DNA of 37,508 bases, from contig NZ_PDHO01000037.1 of assembly GCF_002887815.1 (NCBI RefSeq), forward strand, positions 1 through 37,508, in the 5' to 3' direction. Each line of letters starts with the position of its first letter. Positions within the stretch are counted from its first letter, which is position 1. The translations under genes and the position numbers were made by a program. The notes below the pieces were generated by a model. It saw nothing but the letters and a program-made list of their open reading frames with translations, was not told the origin of the DNA and made no database searches. Shown in pieces: positions 13,710 to 21,089 of this stretch. Origin of the DNA: Mycobacterium sp. ENV421 (lineage in GTDB: Bacteria; Actinomycetota; Actinomycetes; Mycobacteriales; Mycobacteriaceae).

Positions 13710-14327
13710 TCAGGGCAGAGCAGACAGCGGCAACAGCTGGCCGAGACCGGCGCCGCCCGGGGTGGTCGGCGGAACCGGGGCGCTGGCCGGCGGTACACCG
13801 GCCGGTCCGGCGACCCCGGTCGCCACCGGGGCGATGGGAGCAACCGGCGCCGGGCTACCGACGGACAGGTTGTCGCCGACCTTGACCGGGAACGGCATGT
13901 CCGACGGCGTCAGGCTGGCCAGGTCACCGGGCACGCCGAGCTGGTTCAGCAGCGGGGCGACCGCTCCGGTGATCCCGCCCGGGGCGGCAGCCGCCGGTGC
14001 GGCCGCGGGAGCGGCCGGGGCCGGCATGCCCGGCAGCGTGGCGGTGGCCGGCGCGCCGCCGATCGGCGAGACCGGCAACGTCGACGGTGCGCCGGTGAGA
14101 GCCGACGCGCCGCCGAGGGCGGTCGCAGCGGACTGCAGGATCGCCGCGGCGCTGGCCGGGTTCGTGACGAACTGCTGCAACATGTTCAGCGCGGGCACGC
14201 CGGGAACAGCCGGCGAGACACCGGGGTCGGCGCCGGCCGACGGGCTCAGCGCGAGCGCGACCGAGCAGAGCCCGGCAGCACCAATTATGTTGGCGGCGAA
14301 TAGTTTTGATCTACGTGACATGGTCAT
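13710..14327 (-). CDS. Secreted Ala/Pro-rich protein (Rv1158c-like)
   Basis: This 205-residue protein starts MTMSRRSKLFAANIIGAAGL and has a signal peptide ending near PSAGADPG. The segment PGVPALNMLQQFVTNPASAAAILQ matches the helical region of the downstream protein (PGLDAMQMLGPVVQQ...NPSSAQSLL), so the two are diverged tandem duplicates. This one lacks the C-terminal cysteine-containing domain. The middle is almost pure Ala, Pro and Gly. No catalytic motif is seen; a cell-envelope or secreted role is inferred from the signal peptide and the divergent pimE neighbour. A GAGGGA ribosome site precedes the ATG. Three regularly spaced GTNAC elements lie in its promoter region. Confidence 0.82.
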   Translation of the reverse strand: MTMSRRSKLFAANIIGAAGLCSVALALSPSAGADPGVSPAVPGVPALNMLQQFVTNPASAAAILQSAATALGGASALTGAPSTLPVSPIGGAPATATLPGMPAPAAPAAAPAAAAPGGITGAVAPLLNQLGVPGDLASLTPSDMPFPVKVGDNLSVGSPAPVAPIAPVATGVAGPAGVPPASAPVPPTTPGGAGLGQLLPLSALP

Positions 14328-14366
14328 CCCAATCCCTCGAGTGCAGGTCTAACCCGAAGGTAGTCC

Positions 14367-14398
14367 GTTACTAGAGTTACTCAAGTGACACGTGTGGT
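14367..14398 (-). promoter_or_regulatory. Array of GTNAC half-sites at 9-bp pitch
   Basis: On the plus strand GTTAC (14367), GTTAC (14376) and GTGAC (14385) recur every 9 bp, followed by a weaker GTGGT at 14394. On the minus strand this reads GTCAC-TTGA-GTAAC-TCTA-GTAAC. Tandem GTNAC boxes are typical of OmpR-family response regulators such as MtrA or GlnR, though their usual pitch is 10-11 bp. The array lies about 40-70 bp before the secreted-protein start and in the shared region with pimE. Confidence 0.45.
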
Positions 14399-14521
14399 GT
14401 TTATTCAACCGTTACGGCAGTGATGGTCTTGTGTGATGCGGGAGCCCGTCCGGACCGGGATCGAGTTCGGCGCGCTCACGTGCGCGTAGCGCCTGTCAGC
14501 GCGCCGGATTCGCTGCGTCGC

Positions 14522-14527
14522 TACAGT
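14522..14527 (+). promoter_or_regulatory. Putative -10 element of pimE
   Basis: TACAGT is followed by 6 nt and the GTG at 14534, supporting a leaderless start there instead of the upstream ATG at 14420. Confidence 0.42.
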
Positions 14528-14533
14528 CGCCAC

Positions 14534-15712
14534 GTGGACACGAAGGCGCCGGCGCGGCCAGCCTGGCTGGCCCCGGTGCTGCTGATCGTCAGCGTGGCCG
14601 CGCGGCTGGGGTGGACCTACCTGGCGCCCAACGGCGCCAACTTCGTCGACCTGCACGTCTACCTCGGCGGCGCGGCTGCGCTGGATCATCCCGGCACGCT
14701 GTACTCCTACGTCTACGCCGACCAGACCCCCGACTTCCCGCTGCCCTTCACCTACCCGCCGTTCGCGGCGCTGGTGTTCTATCCCCTGCACCTGCTGCCG
14801 TTCGGGGTGGTCGCGCTCTGCTGGCAGCTGGGCATCATCGCCGCCCTCTACGGCGTGGTCCGAATCAGCCAGCGGCTTCTGGGCACGCCCGCGACGGGCG
14901 GGCGCGCCGTCGCAATGATCTGGACCGCCGTCGCGATCTGGCTCGAACCCCTGCGCAGCAACTTCGACTACGGCCAGATCAACGTGATCCTGGTACTGGC
15001 AGTTCTCTGCGCGTCCTACAGCAGCCGCTGGTGGCTGTCGGGTCTGCTGGTCGGACTCGCCGCAGGCATCAAGCTGACGCCGGCCGTGACCGGGCTCTAC
15101 TTCCTGGGCATGCGCCGCTGGGGTGCGGCGGTCTTCTCCGCAGTGGTGTTCTTCGGCACGGTCGGGCTCTCGGTGGCGGTGATCGGTCAGCAGGCCCGCT
15201 TCTACTTCACCGATCTGCTCGGCGACGCCCGGCGCGTCGGCCCGATCGGAACCTCGTTCAATCAGTCGTGGCGCGGAGCGGTCTCCCGCATCCTCGGCCA
15301 CGACGCCGGCTACGGACCGGTGGTGCTGGCCGCGATCGCGGTGACCGCGGTGCTGGCGGTCCTGGCGTGGCGCGCGCTGGACTCGGACCGGCTGGGGTGC
15401 CTGCTGGTGGTGCAACTGGTCGGGCTACTGATCTCGCCGATCTCGTGGACTCATCACTGGGTGTGGTTGGTGCCGCTGATGATCTGGCTGCTGCACGGAC
15501 CGTGGCGAAATCGATTGGGCGCCAAGGTGCTCGGCTACGGCTGGCTGGCGCTGACGGTGGTCGGGGTGCCGTGGCTGCTCAGCTTCGCCCAACCGACGAT
15601 CTGGCAGATCAGCCGACCCTGGTACCTGGCGTGGGCGGGCGTGATCTACGCCGTGGCGACGCTGGCCACGCTGGCCTGGATAGCGGTCAGCGGTCGTCGA
15701 CAATCCCGTTGA
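14534..15712 (+). CDS. pimE: Polyprenol-phosphate-mannose-dependent alpha-1,2-mannosyltransferase (PimE-like)
   Basis: This 392-residue polytopic GT-C/GT87 (DUF2029) mannosyltransferase is predicted to add an alpha-1,2 mannose from polyprenyl-phosphate mannose to AcPIM4, making AcPIM5/6 on the outer face of the plasma membrane. About 10 hydrophobic segments are visible. The first loop holds NGANFVDLHVYLGGAAALDH with the family's essential Asp (Asp39 here, equivalent to Asp58 of PimE). DFPLPFTYPPFAALVFYPLH and ISPISWTHHWVWLVPL are other landmarks. I chose GTG 14534 because of the leaderless promoter; ATG 14420 would add 38 Arg-rich residues. Related GT87 paralogs exist, but the position between Rv1158c-like and pterin-dehydratase genes supports pimE. 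Confidence 0.87.
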   Translation: MDTKAPARPAWLAPVLLIVSVAARLGWTYLAPNGANFVDLHVYLGGAAALDHPGTLYSYVYADQTPDFPLPFTYPPFAALVFYPLHLLPFGVVALCWQLGIIAALYGVVRISQRLLGTPATGGRAVAMIWTAVAIWLEPLRSNFDYGQINVILVLAVLCASYSSRWWLSGLLVGLAAGIKLTPAVTGLYFLGMRRWGAAVFSAVVFFGTVGLSVAVIGQQARFYFTDLLGDARRVGPIGTSFNQSWRGAVSRILGHDAGYGPVVLAAIAVTAVLAVLAWRALDSDRLGCLLVVQLVGLLISPISWTHHWVWLVPLMIWLLHGPWRNRLGAKVLGYGWLALTVVGVPWLLSFAQPTIWQISRPWYLAWAGVIYAVATLATLAWIAVSGRRQSR

Positions 15713-15971
15713 TATCGGACGCCATTTGCACGTCCTTGGCGGTTATTCCGCCTTCAGAATGCGTGACCAGCGCGAAAGTAACTGTGCGCCAGCGGATGTC
15801 AATATCAGGATGATGGTCTTGGTGCTCGGCGTGTTCGGCGACCCGGCGCACCGCGTCGATCCCGTCCAGGAATGTCGGGAACTTCACCGAGCGGCGCAGC
15901 GCACCGTCGGCGTGCTCCCAGCCGTCGAGACCCTTGATCGCGGAGTCAATCTCTTCATCGGTTAGTGGCAT
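15687..15971 (-). CDS. 4a-hydroxytetrahydrobiopterin dehydratase (pterin-4a-carbinolamine dehydratase)
   Basis: This 94-residue protein spans the whole PCD/DCoH fold. The signature HHPDIDIRWRTVTFALVTH with GGITAKDVQMA contains the catalytic histidines and acidic residues (EHQDHHPD). It dehydrates 4a-hydroxytetrahydropterin to recycle the cofactor of aromatic amino acid hydroxylases. No such hydroxylase is in this window, so the role may instead be in another pterin process, as suggested for bacterial PCDs. The 3' end overlaps the convergent pimE by 26 bp. Position matches Rv1159A of M. tuberculosis from memory. Confidence 0.93.
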   Translation of the reverse strand: MPLTDEEIDSAIKGLDGWEHADGALRRSVKFPTFLDGIDAVRRVAEHAEHQDHHPDIDIRWRTVTFALVTHSEGGITAKDVQMASDINGIVDDR

Positions 15972-16145
15972 GGTTCGAGTCTTCTCTCATCGACACCCCG
16001 GCGAAAGGTCGCGAACGGACCGGGACATCTGTCTCAATTTCGGGACCTGTCTGCGTAAGTGATGTTAGGTTGCCAGCGTCGCTCGACGCCGTCGTCACAA
16101 GAATCGGGACGGGTTCGCATTCGCACGTCAACCTCGGGGGTCTTG

Positions 16146-19100
16146 ATGAATTCCTTTGCCATGTCCACGATCACCCGACGGCCCGCGTGGTTGCGGGCAC
16201 TCCCCGTTGAGTTCGGTGGCTGGCTCGGTGCAGGGGCGGTCGCGCTCGGCATCGGCGCGGCACTGGCCTCGATGCCCGCGACGGCGTCGGCCGATTCGAC
16301 CGGCTCCGCCGGTAAAGGCCCGAGCACCTCGAGCAGCTCCACCAAATCCACCGGCCAGCACCGGCCCCACGTCGGCTCCACGCGCTCGGCTGCGGCGAAG
16401 GTATCCAAGCCGGCCTCGAAGTCGGCCGCTGCCACTGAGGCCGTCACTCCCAAAGCCGGCGTGGCTGCGAGCACGACCACGCTCAGAGCAGTCGCGGTGC
16501 CGGGCCTGCCGACGCCGGAAACCGTCGTCGCATTCTTCATCAGCAACGGGACCGCCGCGCACCCCAACGCCGGGATCATCGCCGGCAACGGCTACTCATG
16601 GACGGCCGACACCTGCACGGGTACCGCTGCGTGCAAGGGCGGCAACGGCGGGTTCTTCGGTGACGGCGGAGCCGGGTTCAACGGCGGCAACGGCGGCGCG
16701 GCGGGCGGGTTCGGCAACGGCGGCGCCGGCGGCGCAGGTGTCGAAGCCGGCAATGGCGGCAACGGCGGCGCCGGTGGCCTGATCATCGGCAACGGCGGCG
16801 CCGGTGGTGATGGTGGCGAGGCGTTCGCGCAGGGCACCAAGGGTGGCAACGGTGGCGCGGCCGGCATGTTCGGCAACGGCGGCAAGGGGGGTGCCGGCGG
16901 CGTCCTGGCCGGCGAGGCCGGGGTGGACAGCACGGGCGGTCAGGGCGGCAACGGCGGCCACGGCGGCCTCTACGCCGGCAACGGCGGCGCTGCGGGCAAG
17001 GGCGGCAACGCGATCCCGATCGGCGCGACGGCCGGCGATGGCGGCCACGGCGGCAATACCGGGCTGCTGTCGATCTGGGGCACCGGCGGCGCCGGGGGCG
17101 CGGGCGGCGCCTCCACGAACGGCGGCAAGGGTGGTGACGGCGGCAGCGGCGGGTTGTTCTCGATCTTCGCCAACGGCGGCGCGGGTGGTGCCGGCGGAAC
17201 CAGCCCGTACTACGGAGCGACAAGTGACCATGGCGGCGACGGCGGGCACGGCGGCAGCGGCGGGCTGTGGGCGGGCAACGGCGGCGCGGGCGGTGCCGGC
17301 GGTTTCGGCGGCGGTGACGGCGGCAACGGCGGCAGCGTCGGCATGTTGTCGGTCTTCGGGCAGGGCGGCAACGGTGGCAACGGCGGCATCGGCCAGACCG
17401 GCGTGCCGGGCACGAGCCCCACGGTCGGCCCCGTCGACGGCGGCCCCGGTGGGGACGGCGGACCGGGCGGCAAGGGCGGTAAGGGCGGCAACGGGAGCTT
17501 CGTCTTCGGAAGCGGCGGCGACGGCGGTGCCGGCGGCCAGGGCGGCTGGGGTGGCCAGGGCGGCAACGCCCGTTACCCCGGGACCGTCGCGGTCGGTGAC
17601 GGCGCGCCCGGCGGTAACGGCGGCGACGGCGGCAACGGTGGTGCCGGCGGAGCATCCGGCGGAGCCGCGGGCGTGGGCCGCTACCTCTTCGTCGTTGCGG
17701 CCAACGGCGCCAACGGAATCAGCGGTGCCGGCGGCAACGGCGGCAACGGTGGCGTCGGCAAATGGGGTGGCTACACAACGGATCCCGATGGCAACGGCGG
17801 CCTCGGCGGATACGGCGGCCGGGGCGGTAATGGTGGCGTCGGCGGTGCCGGCGCGGCAGGCGGCCGGGGCGGTACCGGCGGCGCAGGCGGACCGGGCGGC
17901 AATGCCGGCATCAACGGCAACGGTGGTGACGGCGGCGCCGGTGGTGACGGCGGTACCGGCGGCCAAGGAGGTACCGGCGGCGGCGACGGCGGCAACGGTG
18001 GCTGGGGCGCGGCAGCCGGGTCGGGCGGCTCCGGCTTCAATGGCGGCAAGGGCGGCAACGGCGGCTGGGGTGGTGACGGCGGCCCGGGTGGAGTTGGCAA
18101 CGGTGACGGCGGCTCTGGCGGCAGCTGGGGCAGCGGTGGCTGGGGCGGCACAGGTCAGCCCGGCGGTAGCGGCGGTGCGGGTGGCACCAACGGTTCGAAC
18201 GGCAACAATGGCGCACCCGGCCCGGCAGCCGCAGCGGCTGCGGTCAGGGACGACGTCACGGCGCAGCGTGCGGTTGCGCCTTCGGCCAACGCGGCGCCGT
18301 CCGCCACTCCGATGCAGACGCTGCAATCGATGTGGAGTGATCTCTCTCGCCAGCTGACCTACATCTTCTTCAACCGGGCACCCACGCTCTCGCCCCAGTA
18401 CTACAACCAGTCCAGCGCCGGGACGATCCGGGTGGACGCCAACGGAGTGAGCAACAACGGCTACGCCGTGACCTACGGGGTGAGCAAGCAGCCCACGCAC
18501 GGCACCGTCACGTTCGACAACGCCACCGGCCGCTACGTGTACACACCCGACTCGGAGCTGGTCACCCCCGGCATCACCGATCGGTTCACGATCAGGGTCG
18601 ACAACGGAACCGCGGCCGATCTGCCTGGCGCACTTGGCATGTTGCAGCAGGCACTGCACACCATCGCCGTCCGGCTGGGCGTGGCCAAACCCGATACCGT
18701 CGAACGCGAAATCGTGGTGACGGTCAAGGGCACCGGCTATTACGGTGACCGCGCCAACAAGGAATGGTGGGTCAAGCAGAGTTACAACAACTGCACGCTC
18801 ATGGCGACGGCGATGGCGATCGGACAGGTCAGCGGAACCGAGCCAAGCGAGGACGAGATGGTGTACCTCGCCAAGACGACCGCCAGCGTGGTCTACCCGG
18901 GTCGGCGGATGTACCTCGACGAGGACATCGCCAATGGGGTGGCGGTCAAGGATGCAGCCCAGCTGATGAACACCAACGCCGACTGGGGGGTCACCGCGAC
19001 CACCCAGCGATACGGAACCTACGACGAGAACGGCACCCGGATCACCGGAGCCACCGCCGCGGATTCGCAGGTGGCCCTGGGTGATCTGGAAGCCGCCTTG

Positions 19101-19373
19101 GCCGCGGGTAACGCGGCGATGGTCACCGTCGACGCGAACATCACGTGGAGCACCCAGCCGAAATACCAATCACCCGCAACGCCGAACTACAACGCTGCTC
19201 TCCACGAGGCCGTGGTGATCGCCGTCGACACGGCGAAGGGTGTCGTGTATTTCAACGACAGCGGGCCCGGATACGGCCAGGACATGGCGGTCCCGATCGG
19301 TGCGTTCCTCAACGGGTGGCAGACCAACGACTATGAGCTGACCATCGTCAAGGCGAAACCCGCCACGACATAA
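16146..19373 (+). CDS. Exported PGRS-repeat protein with Ig/cadherin-like and C39-type cysteine peptidase domains
   Basis: This 1075-residue protein has four parts. Residues 1-50 hold a signal/anchor (FGGWLGAGAVALGIGAAL, cleavage near ATASADS) and a Ser/Thr/Lys-rich linker follows. Residues 163 to about 697 are a PGRS domain of GGNGG/GGAGG repeats. Residues about 744-862 look like an Ig/cadherin-type domain (APTLSPQ...GVSKQPTHGTVTFDNATGRYVYTPDS...DRFTIRV). Residues about 868-1070 resemble a C39/papain-like peptidase: Gln878 and Cys883 in KQSYNNCTLMATAMA, His1020 in LHEAVVIAV, Asn1037/Asp1038 in YFNDSG. No PE domain is present, so it is not a standard PE_PGRS. Start ATG 16146 precedes the signal peptide; an upstream in-frame start at 16059 adds a hydrophilic leader and is less likely. 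A cell-surface protease or peptide-bond-cutting enzyme is inferred. Confidence 0.88.
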   Translation: MNSFAMSTITRRPAWLRALPVEFGGWLGAGAVALGIGAALASMPATASADSTGSAGKGPSTSSSSTKSTGQHRPHVGSTRSAAAKVSKPASKSAAATEAVTPKAGVAASTTTLRAVAVPGLPTPETVVAFFISNGTAAHPNAGIIAGNGYSWTADTCTGTAACKGGNGGFFGDGGAGFNGGNGGAAGGFGNGGAGGAGVEAGNGGNGGAGGLIIGNGGAGGDGGEAFAQGTKGGNGGAAGMFGNGGKGGAGGVLAGEAGVDSTGGQGGNGGHGGLYAGNGGAAGKGGNAIPIGATAGDGGHGGNTGLLSIWGTGGAGGAGGASTNGGKGGDGGSGGLFSIFANGGAGGAGGTSPYYGATSDHGGDGGHGGSGGLWAGNGGAGGAGGFGGGDGGNGGSVGMLSVFGQGGNGGNGGIGQTGVPGTSPTVGPVDGGPGGDGGPGGKGGKGGNGSFVFGSGGDGGAGGQGGWGGQGGNARYPGTVAVGDGAPGGNGGDGGNGGAGGASGGAAGVGRYLFVVAANGANGISGAGGNGGNGGVGKWGGYTTDPDGNGGLGGYGGRGGNGGVGGAGAAGGRGGTGGAGGPGGNAGINGNGGDGGAGGDGGTGGQGGTGGGDGGNGGWGAAAGSGGSGFNGGKGGNGGWGGDGGPGGVGNGDGGSGGSWGSGGWGGTGQPGGSGGAGGTNGSNGNNGAPGPAAAAAAVRDDVTAQRAVAPSANAAPSATPMQTLQSMWSDLSRQLTYIFFNRAPTLSPQYYNQSSAGTIRVDANGVSNNGYAVTYGVSKQPTHGTVTFDNATGRYVYTPDSELVTPGITDRFTIRVDNGTAADLPGALGMLQQALHTIAVRLGVAKPDTVEREIVVTVKGTGYYGDRANKEWWVKQSYNNCTLMATAMAIGQVSGTEPSEDEMVYLAKTTASVVYPGRRMYLDEDIANGVAVKDAAQLMNTNADWGVTATTQRYGTYDENGTRITGATAADSQVALGDLEAALAAGNAAMVTVDANITWSTQPKYQSPATPNYNAALHEAVVIAVDTAKGVVYFNDSGPGYGQDMAVPIGAFLNGWQTNDYELTIVKAKPATT
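16632..18237 (+). repeat. PGRS coding repeat (GGC-rich, Gly-Gly-Xaa)
   Basis: About 1.6 kb encodes imperfect Gly-Gly-Asn and Gly-Gly-Ala triplets (GGNGG, GGAGG, GGDGG), interrupted by short longer-period segments such as LYAGNGGAAG, LLSIWGTGG and MLSVFGQGG roughly every 40-60 residues. The same DNA produces very long but meaningless antisense frames rich in Pro, Arg or Ala. It is a likely region of replication slippage and assembly error. Confidence 0.9.
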
Positions 19374-19376
19374 GCT
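19371..19376 (+). promoter_or_regulatory. Putative mutT2 -10 element made from the upstream stop codon
   Basis: TAAGCT is followed by 7 nt and the GTG at 19384. Its first three bases are the TAA stop of the PGRS-peptidase gene. This permits a separate leaderless mutT2 transcript although the genes are only 10 nt apart. Confidence 0.48.
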
Positions 19377-19383
19377 CATTGGT

Positions 19384-19770
19384 GTGTCCCAGATCGTCGT
19401 CGCCGGCGCGCTGATCTCCGGCGCGACGCTTCTGGTCGCCCAGCGGCAACGTCCGCCGGAACTGGCCGGACTGTGGGAGCTGCCGGGCGGGAAGGTCGCG
19501 CCGGGCGAGCCCGAAGCCGACGCGCTGGTGCGGGAGTTACGTGAGGAACTCGGCGTCGACGTCGTCGTCGGGGAACGTCTCGGCGCCGACGTGCCGATCG
19601 GTGAGTCGATGATCCTGCGGGCCTACCTCGTCACCCACACCGGCGGGGCCCTGCACCCGCACGACCACCGTGCCCTGCGGTGGGTCAGCGCCGCCGAGCT
19701 GGCATCCCTGGACTGGGTGCCCGCCGACCGGGCGTGGCTGCCGGAGCTCGCGAAACGCCTTGGCGCGTGA
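19384..19770 (+). CDS. mutT2: Nudix hydrolase MutT2-like
   Basis: This 128-residue protein has the complete Nudix box (GX5EX7REUXEEXGU) at about residues 36-58: GKVAPGEPEADALVREL followed by REELGVD. The PELAGLWELPGG lead-in is typical of MutT-type enzymes that hydrolyse (d)NTPs. Mycobacterial MutT2 is known to act on 5-methyl-dCTP/dCTP and 8-oxo-dGTP. Size and position after the pimE/pterin-dehydratase block match Rv1160 from memory. The GTG start is set by a leaderless promoter whose hexamer overlaps the preceding stop codon. CYP142 follows in the same direction with its own promoter. Confidence 0.9.
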   Translation: MSQIVVAGALISGATLLVAQRQRPPELAGLWELPGGKVAPGEPEADALVRELREELGVDVVVGERLGADVPIGESMILRAYLVTHTGGALHPHDHRALRWVSAAELASLDWVPADRAWLPELAKRLGA

Positions 19771-19781
19771 GCCCGCCGCCC

Positions 19782-19787
19782 TATGAT
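19782..19787 (+). promoter_or_regulatory. Putative -10 element of the CYP142 gene
   Basis: TATGAT is a near-consensus -10 hexamer followed by 7 nt and the GTG at 19795. The ATG at 19783 that would extend the gene lies inside this hexamer, so it is probably not the start. Confidence 0.5.
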
Positions 19788-19794
19788 CTGGGGC

Positions 19795-20997
19795 GTGCTC
19801 ATGGACGTCACAGCCGACGTTGATCTGACCGACGGCAGGTTCTACGCCAGTGGCGCGGTCCGCGAGGCGTACCGCTGGATGCGTGCCCACCAGCCGGTCT
19901 TCCGCGACCGCAACGGCCTGGCCGCCGCCGCGACCTATCGCGCGGTGATCGACGCCGAGCGGCAGCCGGAACTGTTCTCCAACGCCGGTGGGATCCGCCC
20001 GACGACTCCGCCGCTGCCGCACATGATCGACATGGACGACCCGCAGCATCTGTTGCGGCGCAAGCTGGTCAACGCCGGCTTCACCCGCAAGCGCGTACGC
20101 GACAGGGCGAAATCCATTGATGCGCTGTGCGATACGTTGATCGACGCGGTGTGCGAACGCGGCTCGTGCGACTTCGTCCGCGATCTGGCGGCACCGCTGC
20201 CGATGGCCGTCATCGGCGACATGCTCGGCGTGGCCCCCGAAGACCGCGACACCCTGCTGGCATGGTCCGACGACATGGTGGTTGCGCTGAGCTCGGTGGC
20301 CACCGAGGAATCGCTGCTGGCCGCGGCCACCGCACTGACCGCCTACAACGAGTTCATGGCCGGCTTCGTCGCGCAGCGCCGGCGGGAACCCGCGGATGAT
20401 CTCGTCAGCGTCCTGATCGCCGCCGACGTCGACGGTGAGCGGCTCACCGACGAGCAGATCTATGCCGAGACGCTGCTGATCCTGATCGGCGGCGACGAGA
20501 CCACGCGACACACGCTGTCCGGCGGAACCGCTGAACTGAGCCGCCACCCCGAGCAGTGGCAGGCGGTGCGCGAAGACCCCGACCTGTTGCCCGGGGCGGT
20601 GGAGGAGATGCTGCGCTGGACCTCGCCGATCAAGAACATGTGCCGAACCCTGACCGCCGACACCGACTTTCACGGCACGGCGCTGCACGAGGGCGAGAAG
20701 ATCCTGCTGCTGTTCGAGTCGGCCAACTTCGACGAGACGGTCTTCGGCGACCCGGACGTCTTCCGCATCGACCGCAATCCCAACAACCACGTCAGCTTCG
20801 GCTTCGGCACCCACTTCTGCCTGGGCAACCAGCTGGCCCGGCTGGAACTGACGGCGATGACCCGTCGGGTGCTGGCACGGCTACCGGATCTTCGGCTGGC
20901 CGACGGCGCGGAGCTGCCGCTGCGCCCGGCCAACTTCGTCAGTGGCTTGGAGGCCATGCCCGTCGAGTTCACGCCGACCGCACCGGTTTCGCGCTGA
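19795..20997 (+). CDS. cyp142: Cytochrome P450, CYP142 family (sterol C26/27 monooxygenase)
   Basis: This 400-residue soluble P450 has an I-helix ILIGGDETTRHTL (about 228-240), ExxR in EEMLRW (about 271-274) and the heme-ligand loop FGFGTHFCLGNQLARLE with Cys342. Stretches such as YRWMRAHQPVFRDRNGLAAA, RQPELFSNAGGIRP and MIDMDDPQHLLRRKLVNAGF agree with CYP142A1 as I recall it. CYP142A1 oxidises the cholesterol/cholestenone side chain at the terminal carbon. The GTG start is chosen by the leaderless promoter. In M. tuberculosis CYP142 lies in the cholesterol region; here it is isolated beside mutT2, and I see no KstR-like TNNAACNNGTTNNA operator upstream. Confidence 0.9.
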   Translation: MLMDVTADVDLTDGRFYASGAVREAYRWMRAHQPVFRDRNGLAAAATYRAVIDAERQPELFSNAGGIRPTTPPLPHMIDMDDPQHLLRRKLVNAGFTRKRVRDRAKSIDALCDTLIDAVCERGSCDFVRDLAAPLPMAVIGDMLGVAPEDRDTLLAWSDDMVVALSSVATEESLLAAATALTAYNEFMAGFVAQRRREPADDLVSVLIAADVDGERLTDEQIYAETLLILIGGDETTRHTLSGGTAELSRHPEQWQAVREDPDLLPGAVEEMLRWTSPIKNMCRTLTADTDFHGTALHEGEKILLLFESANFDETVFGDPDVFRIDRNPNNHVSFGFGTHFCLGNQLARLELTAMTRRVLARLPDLRLADGAELPLRPANFVSGLEAMPVEFTPTAPVSR

Positions 20998-21051
20998 GGA
21001 CTTCGGCGCCGCACCGCCGGGCGGGCGCGTCATGCTGCTGCTGTCCTACCC

Positions 21052-21089
21052 CTAGTACTTGAGGGCGTCACTAGTACTTGAGGGCGTCA
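21052..21089. repeat. Perfect 19-bp tandem duplication at a gene end
   Basis: CTAGTACTTGAGGGCGTCA occurs at 21052-21070 and again directly at 21071-21089. The second copy codes the last residues and stop (DALKY, TAG) of the minus-strand small membrane protein; the first lies just past the stop. The protein is unaffected. Full identity suggests a recent slippage event. Confidence 0.9.

Noticed and set aside
16783..17655. Arg/Cys/His-rich minus-strand frame and nearby Pro-rich minus frames
   Set aside because: Pure translation of the reversed PGRS repeat; no gene features.
16632..18237. PGRS repeat as a CRISPR array or intergenic satellite
   Set aside because: The repeats are short, imperfect and keep a triplet coding phase; there are no regular spacers.
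16596..19169. 857-codon open frame antisense to the PGRS-peptidase gene
   Set aside because: It is a by-product of GGC-rich repeat DNA: Ala/Val/Thr-rich monotone composition, no signal peptide or domain, while the plus frame has recognisable domains.
16146..19373. Annotation as a PE_PGRS protein
   Set aside because: No PE domain is present; the N-terminus is an ordinary signal sequence.
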